From Propionibacteriaceae bacterium ZF39 (GTDB taxonomy: Bacteria > Actinomycetota > Actinomycetes > Propionibacteriales > Propionibacteriaceae): a stretch of DNA of 64,000 bases. Both the position numbers and the translations under genes were made by a program. Shown here piece after piece: positions 7,062 to 14,984 of the stretch. Every line of letters starts with the position of its first letter. The stretch's first letter is position 1. The DNA is taken from positions 2,666,001 to 2,730,000 of the forward strand of contig CP154795.1 in the NCBI GenBank assembly GCA_039565995.1, given 5' to 3'. The notes beneath the pieces were generated by a model. It saw nothing but the letters and a program-made list of their open reading frames with translations. It was not told the origin of the DNA and did not search any database.

Positions 7062-7319
7062 ATGAAGACCATGAGCTACACAGAGTCTCGTGCTCGCTAC
7101 GCCGAGGTGCTCGACTCGGTGATCGACGACCGTGAGGAAGTCGTGATCACCCGCGCTGGCCACGAGCCGGTCGTCATCGTCTCGCTCGCCGACTTCGAGT
7201 CGTTGCGGGAGACGGCCTATCTGATGCGTTCGCCCGCCAATGCCCGCCGACTCCTCGATGCGATGGAGCGCCTGGAGAGTGGGGCTGGAGAGTCCCACGA
7301 CTTGCTAGACGCCGAGTGA
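7062..7319 (+). CDS. yefM: YefM/Phd-family antitoxin
   Basis: 85-residue antitoxin of a type II module. It has the family pattern: SYTESRARYAEVLDSVIDDREEVVITRAGHEPVVIVSLADFESLRET, a DNA-binding N-terminal half, then a flexible acidic tail that wraps the toxin. The ATG has GGGAGG six bases upstream. The stop overlaps the GTG of the toxin by 4 bases, so translation is coupled. It is probably autorepressed together with the toxin through the TGTAC boxes upstream. The module is a unit of the array between S6 and S7. Confidence 0.93.
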   Translation: MKTMSYTESRARYAEVLDSVIDDREEVVITRAGHEPVVIVSLADFESLRETAYLMRSPANARRLLDAMERLESGAGESHDLLDAE

Positions 7320-7582
7320 TCACGCGGCTGGTGTGGGACGCCAACGCCTGGGACGACTACCTGTGGTGGCAGACCCAGGACCGCAAGACCCTCAGACGGA
7401 TCAACCTGCTCATCCAAGATGTCGTCCGCACCGGCAACGAAGGGATCGGCAAGCCTGAGCCCCTGAAGCACGACTTCGCGGGCTATTGGTTTCGTCGCAT
7501 CTCGGACGAGCATCGCCTGGTCTACAAGGTCACGGAGACCGAAGTCCGCATCGCCGCTTGCCGCTACCACTACGGGAAGTGA
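7316..7582 (+). CDS. yoeB: YoeB-family mRNA interferase toxin
   Basis: 88 residues with the RelE-fold YoeB signature: an N-terminal AWDDYLWWQTQDRK, the GIGKPEPLK loop with the catalytic Glu, FRRISDEHRLVYKV with the catalytic Arg, and the C-terminal ACRYHYGK with the active His. The enzyme cuts mRNA on the ribosome A site and is neutralised by YefM. It starts at GTG within the yefM stop (GTGA). Length matches the family, so it is likely functional. Confidence 0.93.
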   Translation: MITRLVWDANAWDDYLWWQTQDRKTLRRINLLIQDVVRTGNEGIGKPEPLKHDFAGYWFRRISDEHRLVYKVTETEVRIAACRYHYGK

Positions 7583-7606
7583 GGGCTTCCTGAGCCCTGA
7601 TCCAGC

Positions 7607-7655
7607 CCGCTGGCAGCGCGGGCAGAAGAAGGACGATCGGTTCATGAAGTGCGCC
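7607..7655 (-). repeat. fpg 3'-tail-like repeat, copy S7 (zinc-finger frame kept)
   Basis: The minus strand encodes FMNRSSFFCPRCQRAG from 7648 downward. Over 42 bases it has 35 identities with 8719-8760 and no gaps. The residues that differ (FFCPRCQ against FRCTRCQ) are ones seen in fpg proteins of other species, so this tail looks imported rather than copied from the local fpg. It separates YefM-YoeB from the tandem GNAT gene. Confidence 0.88.
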
Positions 7656-7746
7656 GTCTGTCTGTGACGATCGGCGGCGTGAGCGAGTAGTGCTGTCGGG
7701 GCGAAAGTCGGGTGCGCGCATTTTTCCGGTCGGTTTTAATGAGGTC

Positions 7747-8667
7747 GTGAACGTCACGTACTCAACTCCGACGCCTCAGCAGCTGACCGCCGTCGCCGAG
7801 CGGTTGAGTCAGTGGCAAGCCGATCCGTGGGAGGGTCATCTGCATCCAGGGGATCTCGGATGGCACTCCTCCGTTGGCGCTGAGCAGATGGCTGCGGACC
7901 TACGAGTCTGGGAACAGGGTGGTGAGCCTGTAGCCATTGGGATGCTGGATGGGTCGGAAGTGTTGCGGATGTCCCTCGCACCAGGGGTCGCGCAAGACCA
8001 CGCAGTGGCCGAGCGGATCGCGGCTGACCTCACCCAGCGAGCCACGGACTTGTTTGTCGGCGACGATGCAGTGGTCGAGGCGCGAGGCGCCACAGCGCTC
8101 CGTAAGGTCCTGGAGAGTGCCGGGTGGATCGATGACGAGCCATGGACGCCAATGACGCTGGACCTGACCAGCCCCCTAGACCTTGCGCGTCTACAGCAAG
8201 CGCCCCTGCGTGTCGAGGAAGTCGGCCCGTGGGCGGCTGCGGACTGGACCAGCGTTCACTGGTCCTCGTTCAGGGGCACCCCCTTCGACGAAGAGTCACG
8301 ATCCCGGTTCGTCGCGCGCTGGACCGAGATCATGACCGGGCCATTCGCGGACCGCGCCCACAGCCTGATCGCCTACGACCTCAGCGGAGCGCCCGTCGCG
8401 GTCACAACGGTATGGACGGCCGGTCTGGGACGACCCGGTCTCGTCGAGCCCATGGGAGTCCATCGAGAACACCACGGCAAGGGCTACGCGGTGGCGATCA
8501 CACTCGCAGGTGCCCGTGCCCTCCAGCAGCACGGTGCCACGTCGGCGGTCGTAGTCGCCGAGAACTCGAACCCGGCGGCCCTGGCTACATACCGGTCCGC
8601 AGGCTTCGCCTCTCGGGAAGAAGTCACCGATCTCAAGCGTCCTGATCAACGACCGGACATCGGATGA
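7747..8667 (+). CDS. Tandem GNAT-domain acetyltransferase
   Basis: About 306 residues with two GNAT-like halves. The N-terminal half (approximately residues 10-150) has degenerate acetyl-CoA motifs. The C-terminal half keeps a recognisable one: PMGVHREHHGKGYAVA, then VVVAENSNPAALATYRSAGFASRE. Such tandem GNATs include mycothiol synthase-like and antibiotic-modifying enzymes; the substrate here is unknown. The GTG at 7747 is preferred over the longer frame from 7690 because the extension runs into the repeat region. A TTTTAAT stretch just upstream may serve as -10. It is the cargo unit adjacent to intact fpg, converging on it with 30 bases between stops. Confidence 0.82.
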   Translation: MNVTYSTPTPQQLTAVAERLSQWQADPWEGHLHPGDLGWHSSVGAEQMAADLRVWEQGGEPVAIGMLDGSEVLRMSLAPGVAQDHAVAERIAADLTQRATDLFVGDDAVVEARGATALRKVLESAGWIDDEPWTPMTLDLTSPLDLARLQQAPLRVEEVGPWAAADWTSVHWSSFRGTPFDEESRSRFVARWTEIMTGPFADRAHSLIAYDLSGAPVAVTTVWTAGLGRPGLVEPMGVHREHHGKGYAVAITLAGARALQQHGATSAVVVAENSNPAALATYRSAGFASREEVTDLKRPDQRPDIG

Positions 8668-8697
8668 CCGGGCGGGTCTGCACGACGAAAGTCCTGG

Positions 8698-9549
8698 CTA
8701 CGAAGTCGTCCGTGGTCTCCGCTGGCAGCGCGTGCAGCGGAAGCTGGAGCGGTTCATGAACGCTTCGCGCACGATGGGCGTACCGCACCGGGGGCACGGC
8801 AGGCCCTCCTGGCCATAGGCATTCAGGGATCGGTCGAAGTAGCCGGCCTCGCCATTGACATTCACATAGAGCGCATCGAAGGACGTCCCGCCCACCTCGA
8901 GGGCATCGGCCATCACGGTCTTGGCCGCCGCCAACAGACCAAGTGCAGCCGGGCGGGTGAGCGTACGCCCCGGCTTGTCGTAGTGCAGCCGCGCGCGCCA
9001 CAGAGCCTCATCGGCATAAATATTGCCGATGCCCGACACGACCGTCTGGTCGAGCAGGAGCCGCTTGATCGCCGAGTGCTTGCTGCGGATCTTGCGTACG
9101 ACCGCGTCGACGTCATAGTCCGGATCGAACGGATCCCGCGCGATGTGGGCGATCTCGGAGGGCAGCTCCGCTCCCCCGACGGAGACCGAGAGCCCGCCGA
9201 ACATCCGCTGGTCGACGAATCGGACCTCGTGACCGCCGTCGTCGAAGGTGAATCTCACGCGGGTGTTCCGCGCATCGGGTACGCCGGGTTCGGCGGTCCG
9301 GAACTGTCCGCTCATCCCGAGATGGACGAGGATGGCGTCCCCGTCGACCAATGGGAGCCACAGATACTTGCCGCGACGCTTCGGTTCTGCAAACTCGCGA
9401 CCCACCAAGGTCACAGCGAAGTCAGCCGGACCGGCGAGGTGCCGGCGGACCGGCCGCGGATGGAGCACCTCCACGCCGGAGATGGTGCGTCCGGTCAGGT
9501 GGCGGACCAATCCGGTCCGCACGGATTCGACTTCAGGCAGTTCCGGCAT
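8698..9549 (-). CDS. mutM: Formamidopyrimidine-DNA glycosylase (MutM)
   Basis: Bifunctional base-excision repair enzyme removing 8-oxoguanine and FaPy and cutting the abasic site. After Met removal the catalytic Pro1 starts [10 protein letters not shown]. The helix-two-turn-helix region contains [22 protein letters not shown]. The C-terminal zinc finger is CPRC, 16 residues, then CTRC (C-x2-C-x16-C-x2-C). At 283 residues it is full length. Its start overlaps the rnc stop by 17 bases. Its 3' end is the sequence repeated through the accessory array downstream (3.3-7.7 kb), suggesting that this end is an insertion target that is rebuilt after each event. Confidence 0.97.
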   Translation of the reverse strand: MPELPEVESVRTGLVRHLTGRTISGVEVLHPRPVRRHLAGPADFAVTLVGREFAEPKRRGKYLWLPLVDGDAILVHLGMSGQFRTAEPGVPDARNTRVRFTFDDGGHEVRFVDQRMFGGLSVSVGGAELPSEIAHIARDPFDPDYDVDAVVRKIRSKHSAIKRLLLDQTVVSGIGNIYADEALWRARLHYDKPGRTLTRPAALGLLAAAKTVMADALEVGGTSFDALYVNVNGEAGYFDRSLNAYGQEGLPCPRCGTPIVREAFMNRSSFRCTRCQRRPRTTS

Positions 9550-10291
9550 CGTCGCCGACTTCGGAGCTGTCCACGGCTACCGGGGTCTCGACTGCCTGAC
9601 GAAGGAGCCCGAAGGCGATGCCGGCTGCTTCTTGCTCGGCGGTCTTCTTGTTACGTCCCTTGCCCGGACCGAAGCGGTCCTCACCGAGCACGACCCAGGC
9701 TTCGAAGCGCTTGTCGTGGTCGGGACCGGACTCGGAAACGTCATATTTCGGGGCACCGCGCCCATTGGCGGCGGCGAGCTCCTGCAAGGACGTCTTCCAG
9801 TCCAGCCCGGCGCCGAGGCGAACGGCCTCCGCCATGAGCGGATCGAAGAGGTGATGAACGAGGATGCGGGCGCCGCTGATGCCATGACTGAGGAAACAGG
9901 CCCCGATCAGGGCCTCCATGGCGTCGGACAGGATCGACGACTTGTCGTCGCCACCGGTGCTGATCTCGCCCCGACCGAGACGCAGGAGCTGTCCCACACT
10001 CAGGCTGCGGGCGACGCCGGCCAGCGCGCGGGCGTTGACAACCGCCGCACGCAGCTTGGCGAGCTCGCCCTCGCTGAGATCCGGATGGGTCGCATAGAGA
10101 TGCTCCGTCACCACCAGGCCGAGGACCGAGTCACCGAGGAACTCGAGGCGCTCATTGGTGGGCAGCCCGCCGTTCTCGTACGCGTACGAACGATGCGTGC
10201 GGGCGAGCTCAAAGAGCTGGGGGTCCAATGGGACCCCCAGCTCGATGCAGACCTGTTCGATCCCCAGCGAAGGATCGACGACTCGGGTCAG
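9533..10291 (-). CDS. rnc: Ribonuclease III
   Basis: Double-strand-specific endoribonuclease for rRNA maturation. It has the family signature [14 protein letters not shown] (residues about 48-61), the second active-site helix [13 protein letters not shown], and a C-terminal double-stranded-RNA-binding domain ([13 protein letters not shown] to [10 protein letters not shown]). No ATG, GTG or TTG lies at the expected N-terminus; TTG and ATG options either cut into the first helix or start inside rpmF. The most sensible start is CTG at 10291 overlapping the rpmF TGA (CTGA), giving 252 residues. An alternative start at 10423 would add 44 non-family residues read from within rpmF. Confidence 0.92.
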   Translation of the reverse strand: MTRVVDPSLGIEQVCIELGVPLDPQLFELARTHRSYAYENGGLPTNERLEFLGDSVLGLVVTEHLYATHPDLSEGELAKLRAAVVNARALAGVARSLSVGQLLRLGRGEISTGGDDKSSILSDAMEALIGACFLSHGISGARILVHHLFDPLMAEAVRLGAGLDWKTSLQELAAANGRGAPKYDVSESGPDHDKRFEAWVVLGEDRFGPGKGRNKKTAEQEAAGIAFGLLRQAVETPVAVDSSEVGDDAGTA

Positions 10292-10479
10292 GATTCGATG
10301 ACCTGCCGACGCGCGTTGCGCGGGCCATACTGCCCACAGGCGGGGCAGGCGGTGTGCGGGAGGTGCTTCTCCCGGCAGGTCGGGTTGACGCAGGTCACCA
10401 GCGTGGGGGCCTGGGTCTTCCACTGGGAACGGCGGTGTCGGGTGTTGCTGCGGGACATCTTCCGCTTGGGAACAGCCAC
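10288..10479 (-). CDS. rpmF: 50S ribosomal protein L32
   Basis: 63 residues beginning [20 protein letters not shown], the standard L32 N-terminus. A zinc-ribbon follows: one pair in TCVNPTC and the second pair in ACPAC. It belongs to the large ribosomal subunit near the peptidyl transferase centre. It follows the DUF177 gene by about 70 bases, a conserved pairing in bacteria, and its stop overlaps the proposed rnc start. Confidence 0.97.
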   Translation of the reverse strand: MAVPKRKMSRSNTRHRRSQWKTQAPTLVTCVNPTCREKHLPHTACPACGQYGPRNARRQVIES

Positions 10480-10552
10480 GATCTATCTCCTGTTGACATG
10501 CACCATCCGGCGACCCGGCCGGTGCCGGACGGTCGGTGCTTCTTGGTTGGGT

Positions 10553-11104
10553 TCAGTTGTCCTGGGCGGACTGCCATCCCGCCAGGTCTCCCCAGCGTGG
10601 ATCGATCACGTCTCCGTGGGTGTGTTCGGGATCAGCGTTGAGGTTGGCCCCACATGTCGGGCACAGCCCCGCGCAGTCCTCCTGACACAGAGGCATGAAC
10701 GGCAGTTCCAGCACCACCTCGTCGCGAATCAGAGGTTCGAGGTCGAGCGCCTCGCCCTCCATCCGGCTGGCATCGGTGTCGTCGGGCTCCATGCCGGGAT
10801 AGAGATAGAGCTCCTGGACATCGATGACGAGCTCCTGCTCGATCGGTTCCAGACAGCGTCCGCACTCCCCTGCAACGGTGACCGTCGCCGTTCCGCTGAC
10901 CAGCACGCCTTCCACCACGGACTCGAGCCGCAACTCGAGCGCGATGGGTGACGCCGGTGGTACGCCGATTACGTCGCTGCCCATCCCGTCAGGCGCCGGG
11001 ACGTCGGTGACGATCTCCTTCATCGCCCCCGCACGACGACCCAGATCGTGGGTGTCGAGAACCAGAGGAGACCTCCGGTCCAGCGGGCGTTCAGACGGAC
11101 TCAT
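10553..11104 (-). CDS. DUF177/YceD family protein
   Basis: 183-residue protein of the YceD (DUF177) family, almost always encoded just upstream of rpmF and linked to 23S rRNA accumulation. It contains the paired cysteine motifs GECGRCLEPI and CQEDCAGLCPTCGANLN typical of actinobacterial members, probably binding zinc. The ATG at 11104 is preceded by AAGGGG, better than the upstream frame start at 11155. Confidence 0.88.
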   Translation of the reverse strand: MSPSERPLDRRSPLVLDTHDLGRRAGAMKEIVTDVPAPDGMGSDVIGVPPASPIALELRLESVVEGVLVSGTATVTVAGECGRCLEPIEQELVIDVQELYLYPGMEPDDTDASRMEGEALDLEPLIRDEVVLELPFMPLCQEDCAGLCPTCGANLNADPEHTHGDVIDPRWGDLAGWQSAQDN

Positions 11105-11219
11105 CTCAACCCCTTCAGCGCATGACGGCATGACGTCGCCATAACCGACGGCCAACTTTACCGTTCGGGCGTGTCCGAGGCAAACGCCCTAGGATGCAGT
11201 CTGTGGGAGGAATCGGCTG

Positions 11220-12719
11220 ATGATGACCCGGTCAGGCACTACGGTGCCCCCGCGCCGTGTTCGGCGCGTTCGCCGGATGACCGTACGCACGCGCGTACTG
11301 GTGGCTGTGTCCTTCCTTTCCCTCCTGGCCCTCCTGTTGGCGGGCTTTGTCGCGTACGCCCTGGAGCGCCAGCGGATCGACAACTCCGTCGACGATCTGT
11401 TGAAGCAGCGGCACGCCTCGGTCGAGGCTCTGATCGGTCGTGCCACCGACCCGACGACCGGAGCCCGGATCACTACCACTCGTGCCATGCTCCGAGCGTC
11501 GATGCAGTTGGTCCAGGCCGGCCCCAACGAAGGGTCGGTTGCCATGATCGGCGACCGGGTTGCCTGGACAGCTCCGGTCGGCGTGAGACTGCGCCCCGAG
11601 AACGACCAGCAACTATTGGCCGCGATCCGGGCCACGGACCCGACCCAGGTGCTGGCGGCCACGGTGGACACCCAGCAGGCGAGCTATCGGGTCATCGTGA
11701 TCCCGGTCGGGATGGCAGGAGACCCAGAAGTCGGGAAGTTCGCGTGGGCGGTGAACGCGTCCGCCGAACATGCGGAACTCCAGCGCTCCTATCAGACCTA
11801 TGTCGTCGTGGGCCTCCTGGCGCTGATGGTCGTCGGACTCGTCGCCTGGCTCCTCATCGGGCAACTCCTCGAGCCGATCAAACTCCTCCGCGAGACGGCT
11901 CAGGAGATCACCGAGACCGACCTGTCGCGCCGGATTCCCGTGCGCGGCAATGACGACCTCGCCCAACTCACACTCACGGTCAACGCCATGCTCGGCCGCC
12001 TCGAGAACACCTTCGCGGCCCAACGTGAGCTCTATGACGATGTGGGCCATGAGCTCAAGACTCCTCTGACCGTCCTGCGCGGCCACATGGAAGTCATGAA
12101 CGTCCGCGACCCCGATGATGTGGCGGCGACCCGTCGTCGGGTGATCTCGGAAGTGGACCGGATGGCCCGCCTGGTGGAGGACCTCATCACTCTCGCCAAG
12201 TCGGAGAGACCTGACTTCGTCCGGCTCCAGCCGGTCGATGTCGCAGCCCTTACCGACGAGGTGCTCGCCAAAGCGACCGCCCTGGGTCCGCGACGCTGGA
12301 CGCTGGAGGACCTGGCCGATGTTCGCGTACTCGCCGACCCCCAGCGCATTTCCCAGGCCCTCCTCGAATTGGCCCGCAATGCCGTGAAGTTCTCCGAACC
12401 GGGCAGCCGGATCGCGATCGGCAGCGCCGCCGACGACAAGCTGGTCTGGCTGTGGGTGCGCGACGAGGGCGCCGGCATCGACCCCGCGGAACAGATGCGA
12501 GTCCGCGAGCGCTTCACCCGGGCCGGGGACCGGACCATCGAAGGGTCCGGGCTCGGATTGGCCATAGTCTCGTCCATCGCCGAAGCGCACGACGGGAAGC
12601 TTCGCATCAGCTCCACCCCGGGGGTCGGATCCACGTTCACCCTCGAAATGCCCCGCAATACCCCGCCGGACGAACCGCTCGGCACCGCCCTCCCCGAACT
12701 TCAAGAGGAAGTCCTTTGA
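11220..12719 (+). CDS. Sensor histidine kinase (HAMP, HisKA, HATPase)
   Basis: Membrane sensor kinase of about 499 residues. A transmembrane helix at residues 25-45, an extracytoplasmic sensing region of about 150 residues, and a second helix near 195-217 are followed by HAMP (LLEPIKLLRETAQEI). Next come the HisKA motif DVGHELKTPLTVLRGH with the phospho-His near residue 277, and the N box ELARNAVKFSEPG. The G1/G2 boxes are DEGAGIDP and GSGLGLAIV. A TAGGAT -10-like hexamer lies about 25 bases upstream and GGGAGGA precedes the ATG. The response regulator overlaps its 3' end. The stimulus is unknown. Confidence 0.93.
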   Translation: MMTRSGTTVPPRRVRRVRRMTVRTRVLVAVSFLSLLALLLAGFVAYALERQRIDNSVDDLLKQRHASVEALIGRATDPTTGARITTTRAMLRASMQLVQAGPNEGSVAMIGDRVAWTAPVGVRLRPENDQQLLAAIRATDPTQVLAATVDTQQASYRVIVIPVGMAGDPEVGKFAWAVNASAEHAELQRSYQTYVVVGLLALMVVGLVAWLLIGQLLEPIKLLRETAQEITETDLSRRIPVRGNDDLAQLTLTVNAMLGRLENTFAAQRELYDDVGHELKTPLTVLRGHMEVMNVRDPDDVAATRRRVISEVDRMARLVEDLITLAKSERPDFVRLQPVDVAALTDEVLAKATALGPRRWTLEDLADVRVLADPQRISQALLELARNAVKFSEPGSRIAIGSAADDKLVWLWVRDEGAGIDPAEQMRVRERFTRAGDRTIEGSGLGLAIVSSIAEAHDGKLRISSTPGVGSTFTLEMPRNTPPDEPLGTALPELQEEVL

Positions 12720-13372
12720 GCACCATCCTGATCGTCGAAGACGAAGCCGCCATCGCCTCCTTCATCGCCAAAGGGTTGGAGTCGGCAGGATTCACCACCG
12801 AAACAGCCGACAACGGCACGGAGGGTGCGGCTCGCGCCACGAGTGGGGCCGTTGATCTGGTGATCCTGGATCTCGGCCTTCCCGATATCGACGGATTTCA
12901 GGTTCTGCAGCGTGTACGCCAGGCGATCCCGACCCTGCCGGTCATCATCCTGACGGCACGTTCGTCGGTCCCCGACACGGTGGCTGGGCTCGAGAGTGGC
13001 GCTGACGACTACATGCCGAAGCCCTTCAGCTTCGAGGAGTTGTTGGCACGCGTACGCCTGCGCCTGCGCCCGGCCGCGAGCTCCGACGCAATGGTCCTCA
13101 CCCATGGCGGGCTCAGCCTCGATGTTCGGACGCGTCGGGCTTCGGTGGGCAATCGGGAGATCGAACTCACGGCGCGGGAATTCGCCCTCGCCGAAGCGTT
13201 CCTTCGCAATCCGGGTGAGGTTCTCAGTCGTGAGCGTCTGCTCGCAGACGTGTGGGGCTTCGACTTCGATCCGGGATCGAATGTTGTCGAGGTCTATGTG
13301 CGCTATCTGCGCCGCAAGATCGGCGCCGGCTATTTCCTCACGGTTCGCGGCCAGGGCTATCGCCTGGCCTGA
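12716..13372 (+). CDS. OmpR-family response regulator
   Basis: 218 residues: receiver domain (acidic pocket VEDE at residues 8-11, phospho-acceptor in VILDLGLPDIDGF, Lys in YMPKPFSF) and a winged-helix output domain (ELTAREFALAEAFLRNPGEVLSRERLLADVWG, EVYVRYLRRKI). It starts at TTG inside the kinase stop (TTGA) with GAGGAA upstream, so it is coupled to and partners with that kinase. The stop is seven bases from the convergent repeat-protein gene, within a short GAGCCGGCTC palindrome. Confidence 0.95.
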   Translation: MSTILIVEDEAAIASFIAKGLESAGFTTETADNGTEGAARATSGAVDLVILDLGLPDIDGFQVLQRVRQAIPTLPVIILTARSSVPDTVAGLESGADDYMPKPFSFEELLARVRLRLRPAASSDAMVLTHGGLSLDVRTRRASVGNREIELTAREFALAEAFLRNPGEVLSRERLLADVWGFDFDPGSNVVEVYVRYLRRKIGAGYFLTVRGQGYRLA

Positions 13373-13378
13373 GCCGGC

Positions 13379-14917
13379 TCAGTCGCGCGTACGCCGGCCC
13401 GGGCGACGCCGGGCGCTCGCTGTGGGCGCCGGCTCCGCCGCCGGTCGAGCCGGCTGACCGTCGGGGCGCTGGTTGCCCTTGCCGTTATTGGAACCGGGGC
13501 TCTGGCCGTTGGTTGAGCTCGGGCCCTGGCCGTTGTTGGAATCCGGACCCTGGCCGTTGCTCGAACCGGGACCCTGACCGTTGTTCGAACCGGGACCCTG
13601 ACCGTTGTTCGAACCGGGACCCTGGCCAGTGTTGGAACCAGTGCCCTGCCCCTGGCCGTTGTTGGAGTCCGGGCCCTGGCCGTTGTTCGAGTCCGGGCCC
13701 TGCCCATTGTTGGAGTCCGGGCCCTGCCCGTTGTTGGAGTCCGGGCCCTGCCCGTTGTTGGAGTCCGGACCTTGGCCGTTGTTGGAGTCCGGGCCCTGCC
13801 CGTTGTTCGAGTCCGGGCCCTGCCCGTTGTTCGAGTCCGGGCCCTGCCCATTGTTGGAATCCGGACCCTGCCCATTGTTCGAACCGGAGTCGGAAAGCGG
13901 GGGCAACTCCTTGTTGGAATCCGTCGGCTCGCTGTTGTTGGAATCTGAACCTTGGTCGTTGTTCGAACCCGGACCCTGCTCATCATTCGAGTCCTGGCCC
14001 TGCTCATTGGAACCGGAGTCGGAAGGCAGGGGCACCTCGTCGTGGGAGTCCGTCGGCTGGTCATTGTTGGAATCTGAACCTTGGCCGTTGTTCGAGTCCT
14101 GGCCCTGGCCGTTGTTCGAGTTCGGCCCCTGGCCGTTGTTCGAACCGGGACCCTGCCCATTGTTGGAACCGGGACCCTGCCCATTGTTGGAACCGGGACC
14201 CTGCCCATTGTTCGAACCGGGCCCCTGCCCATTGTTCGAACCGGGACCCTGCCCATTGTTCGAACCGGGACCCTGCCCATTGTTCGACCCTGGACCCTGC
14301 CCATTGTTCGACCCCGGACCCTGCCCATTGTTCGACCCCGGACCCTGACCATTGTTCGAACCCGGACGCTGACCGTTACCGGAATCCTCTCCCTGACCAT
14401 CGTTGTTTTCCTCGGCGGGTGCCGGGGGCCTTGTGGTGGGTCGGGGATCACGCGTCGGAGCAGGGACGGGCACAGTCGTGGCTACGCCGCCGCCGGGCAC
14501 GGGAGCCGGGCCTGTGTCGCCATCGCTGGTGGAGCCGGAGCGCTCGGGCAGCTGCGAAGCTGCGGCCGACTGAGGGGGCCGCCCACCGGTCGGACCAGCC
14601 TCACCACCGGGCGCAGTGGACGGGTGATGCGACGCAGCTGTTCCGGGCGTCTCGACGCGTTCGTCGCGCGATTCGGTCGAAGACGTGGGAATGGGGACCG
14701 GCTGCCCCTGTGCGTCCAACTCGATCGGCGGGGCGAGCGGAACCTGTCCTGAGACCGCCAGCGGAGCACCATCCTGGCTCGCAACCTGGGCCTGAAGCGC
14801 AGTGCCGAGAACCAGCTCGCGGGGCGCGAGGACCTCAAGGCCGACTGCACCGATGGCAAAGCTCATCGACAGCGCAGCCACGGCAATGGCACCCGTTGCG
14901 CGACTCGGTCTCTTCAT
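13379..14917 (-). CDS. Secreted Asn/Gly/Gln/Pro octapeptide-repeat protein
   Basis: 512-residue low-complexity protein. The first 35 residues look like a signal peptide or anchor (MKRPSRATGAIAVAALSMSF...). A Pro/Thr/Ser-rich stretch to about residue 170 is followed by roughly 35 tandem copies of an 8-residue unit of the form SNNGQGP(G/D). The array is broken by two related acidic spacers (around SDSNNDQPTDS and SDSNNSEPTDS, each ending PSDSGSN or LSDSGSN). The C-terminus is basic (RRRPGRRTRD) with no LPxTG motif. It is probably exported and extended or disordered at the cell surface. Function is unknown; it converges on the two-component system. Repeat number probably varies between strains. 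Confidence 0.75.
   Translation of the reverse strand: MKRPSRATGAIAVAALSMSFAIGAVGLEVLAPRELVLGTALQAQVASQDGAPLAVSGQVPLAPPIELDAQGQPVPIPTSSTESRDERVETPGTAASHHPSTAPGGEAGPTGGRPPQSAAASQLPERSGSTSDGDTGPAPVPGGGVATTVPVPAPTRDPRPTTRPPAPAEENNDGQGEDSGNGQRPGSNNGQGPGSNNGQGPGSNNGQGPGSNNGQGPGSNNGQGPGSNNGQGPGSNNGQGPGSNNGQGPGSNNGQGPGSNNGQGPNSNNGQGQDSNNGQGSDSNNDQPTDSHDEVPLPSDSGSNEQGQDSNDEQGPGSNNDQGSDSNNSEPTDSNKELPPLSDSGSNNGQGPDSNNGQGPDSNNGQGPDSNNGQGPDSNNGQGPDSNNGQGPDSNNGQGPDSNNGQGPDSNNGQGPDSNNGQGQGTGSNTGQGPGSNNGQGPGSNNGQGPGSSNGQGPDSNNGQGPSSTNGQSPGSNNGKGNQRPDGQPARPAAEPAPTASARRRPGRRTRD
13490..14380. repeat. 24-bp tandem repeats encoding the octapeptides
   Basis: Direct repeats with a 24-base period (for example CCCTGCCCATTGTTCGAACC plus four more bases) fill most of this stretch. 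They fall into two sub-arrays, one mainly with Gly and one mainly with Asp at the eighth position, separated by non-repeat spacers. Such long near-identical DNA repeats can expand and contract by slippage. Confidence 0.9.
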
Positions 14918-14984
14918 CTGGTCCGTTTACCTCCCCGACCAGTATCGCGCAAGCAGGCGCGAACCACCGCATCAAAAGCAGCTG

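Larger units (their letters stand above)
6748..7065 (+). pseudogene. Truncated conserved actinobacterial hypothetical protein
   Basis: A good site (GGGAGG) precedes an ATG opening MSFDVFFQGFRDGES, followed later by DYPLVRHGDGEADVYL. This matches my memory of a widespread actinobacterial family of unknown function that begins MSFDV.. and contains a DG.ADVY strand. After about residue 56 the sequence stops resembling the family and becomes low quality (SSESCRQAMNSCRSSD). It then runs into fpg-tail copy S6 and ends within the yefM start. The gene is therefore probably truncated or frameshifted. It is one unit of the array, between S5 and S6. Confidence 0.5.

Noticed and set aside
3345-7655. Classical integron with attC sites
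   Set aside because: The repeats are fpg coding ends, not attC folded sites with R and L boxes, and no IntI-type gene is in the window. I keep the looser description of an integron-like or serial-integration array.
13490-14380. Possible CRISPR array because of the regular short repeats
   Set aside because: The 24-base units are directly tandem without unique spacers, lie within an open frame, and no cas gene is near.
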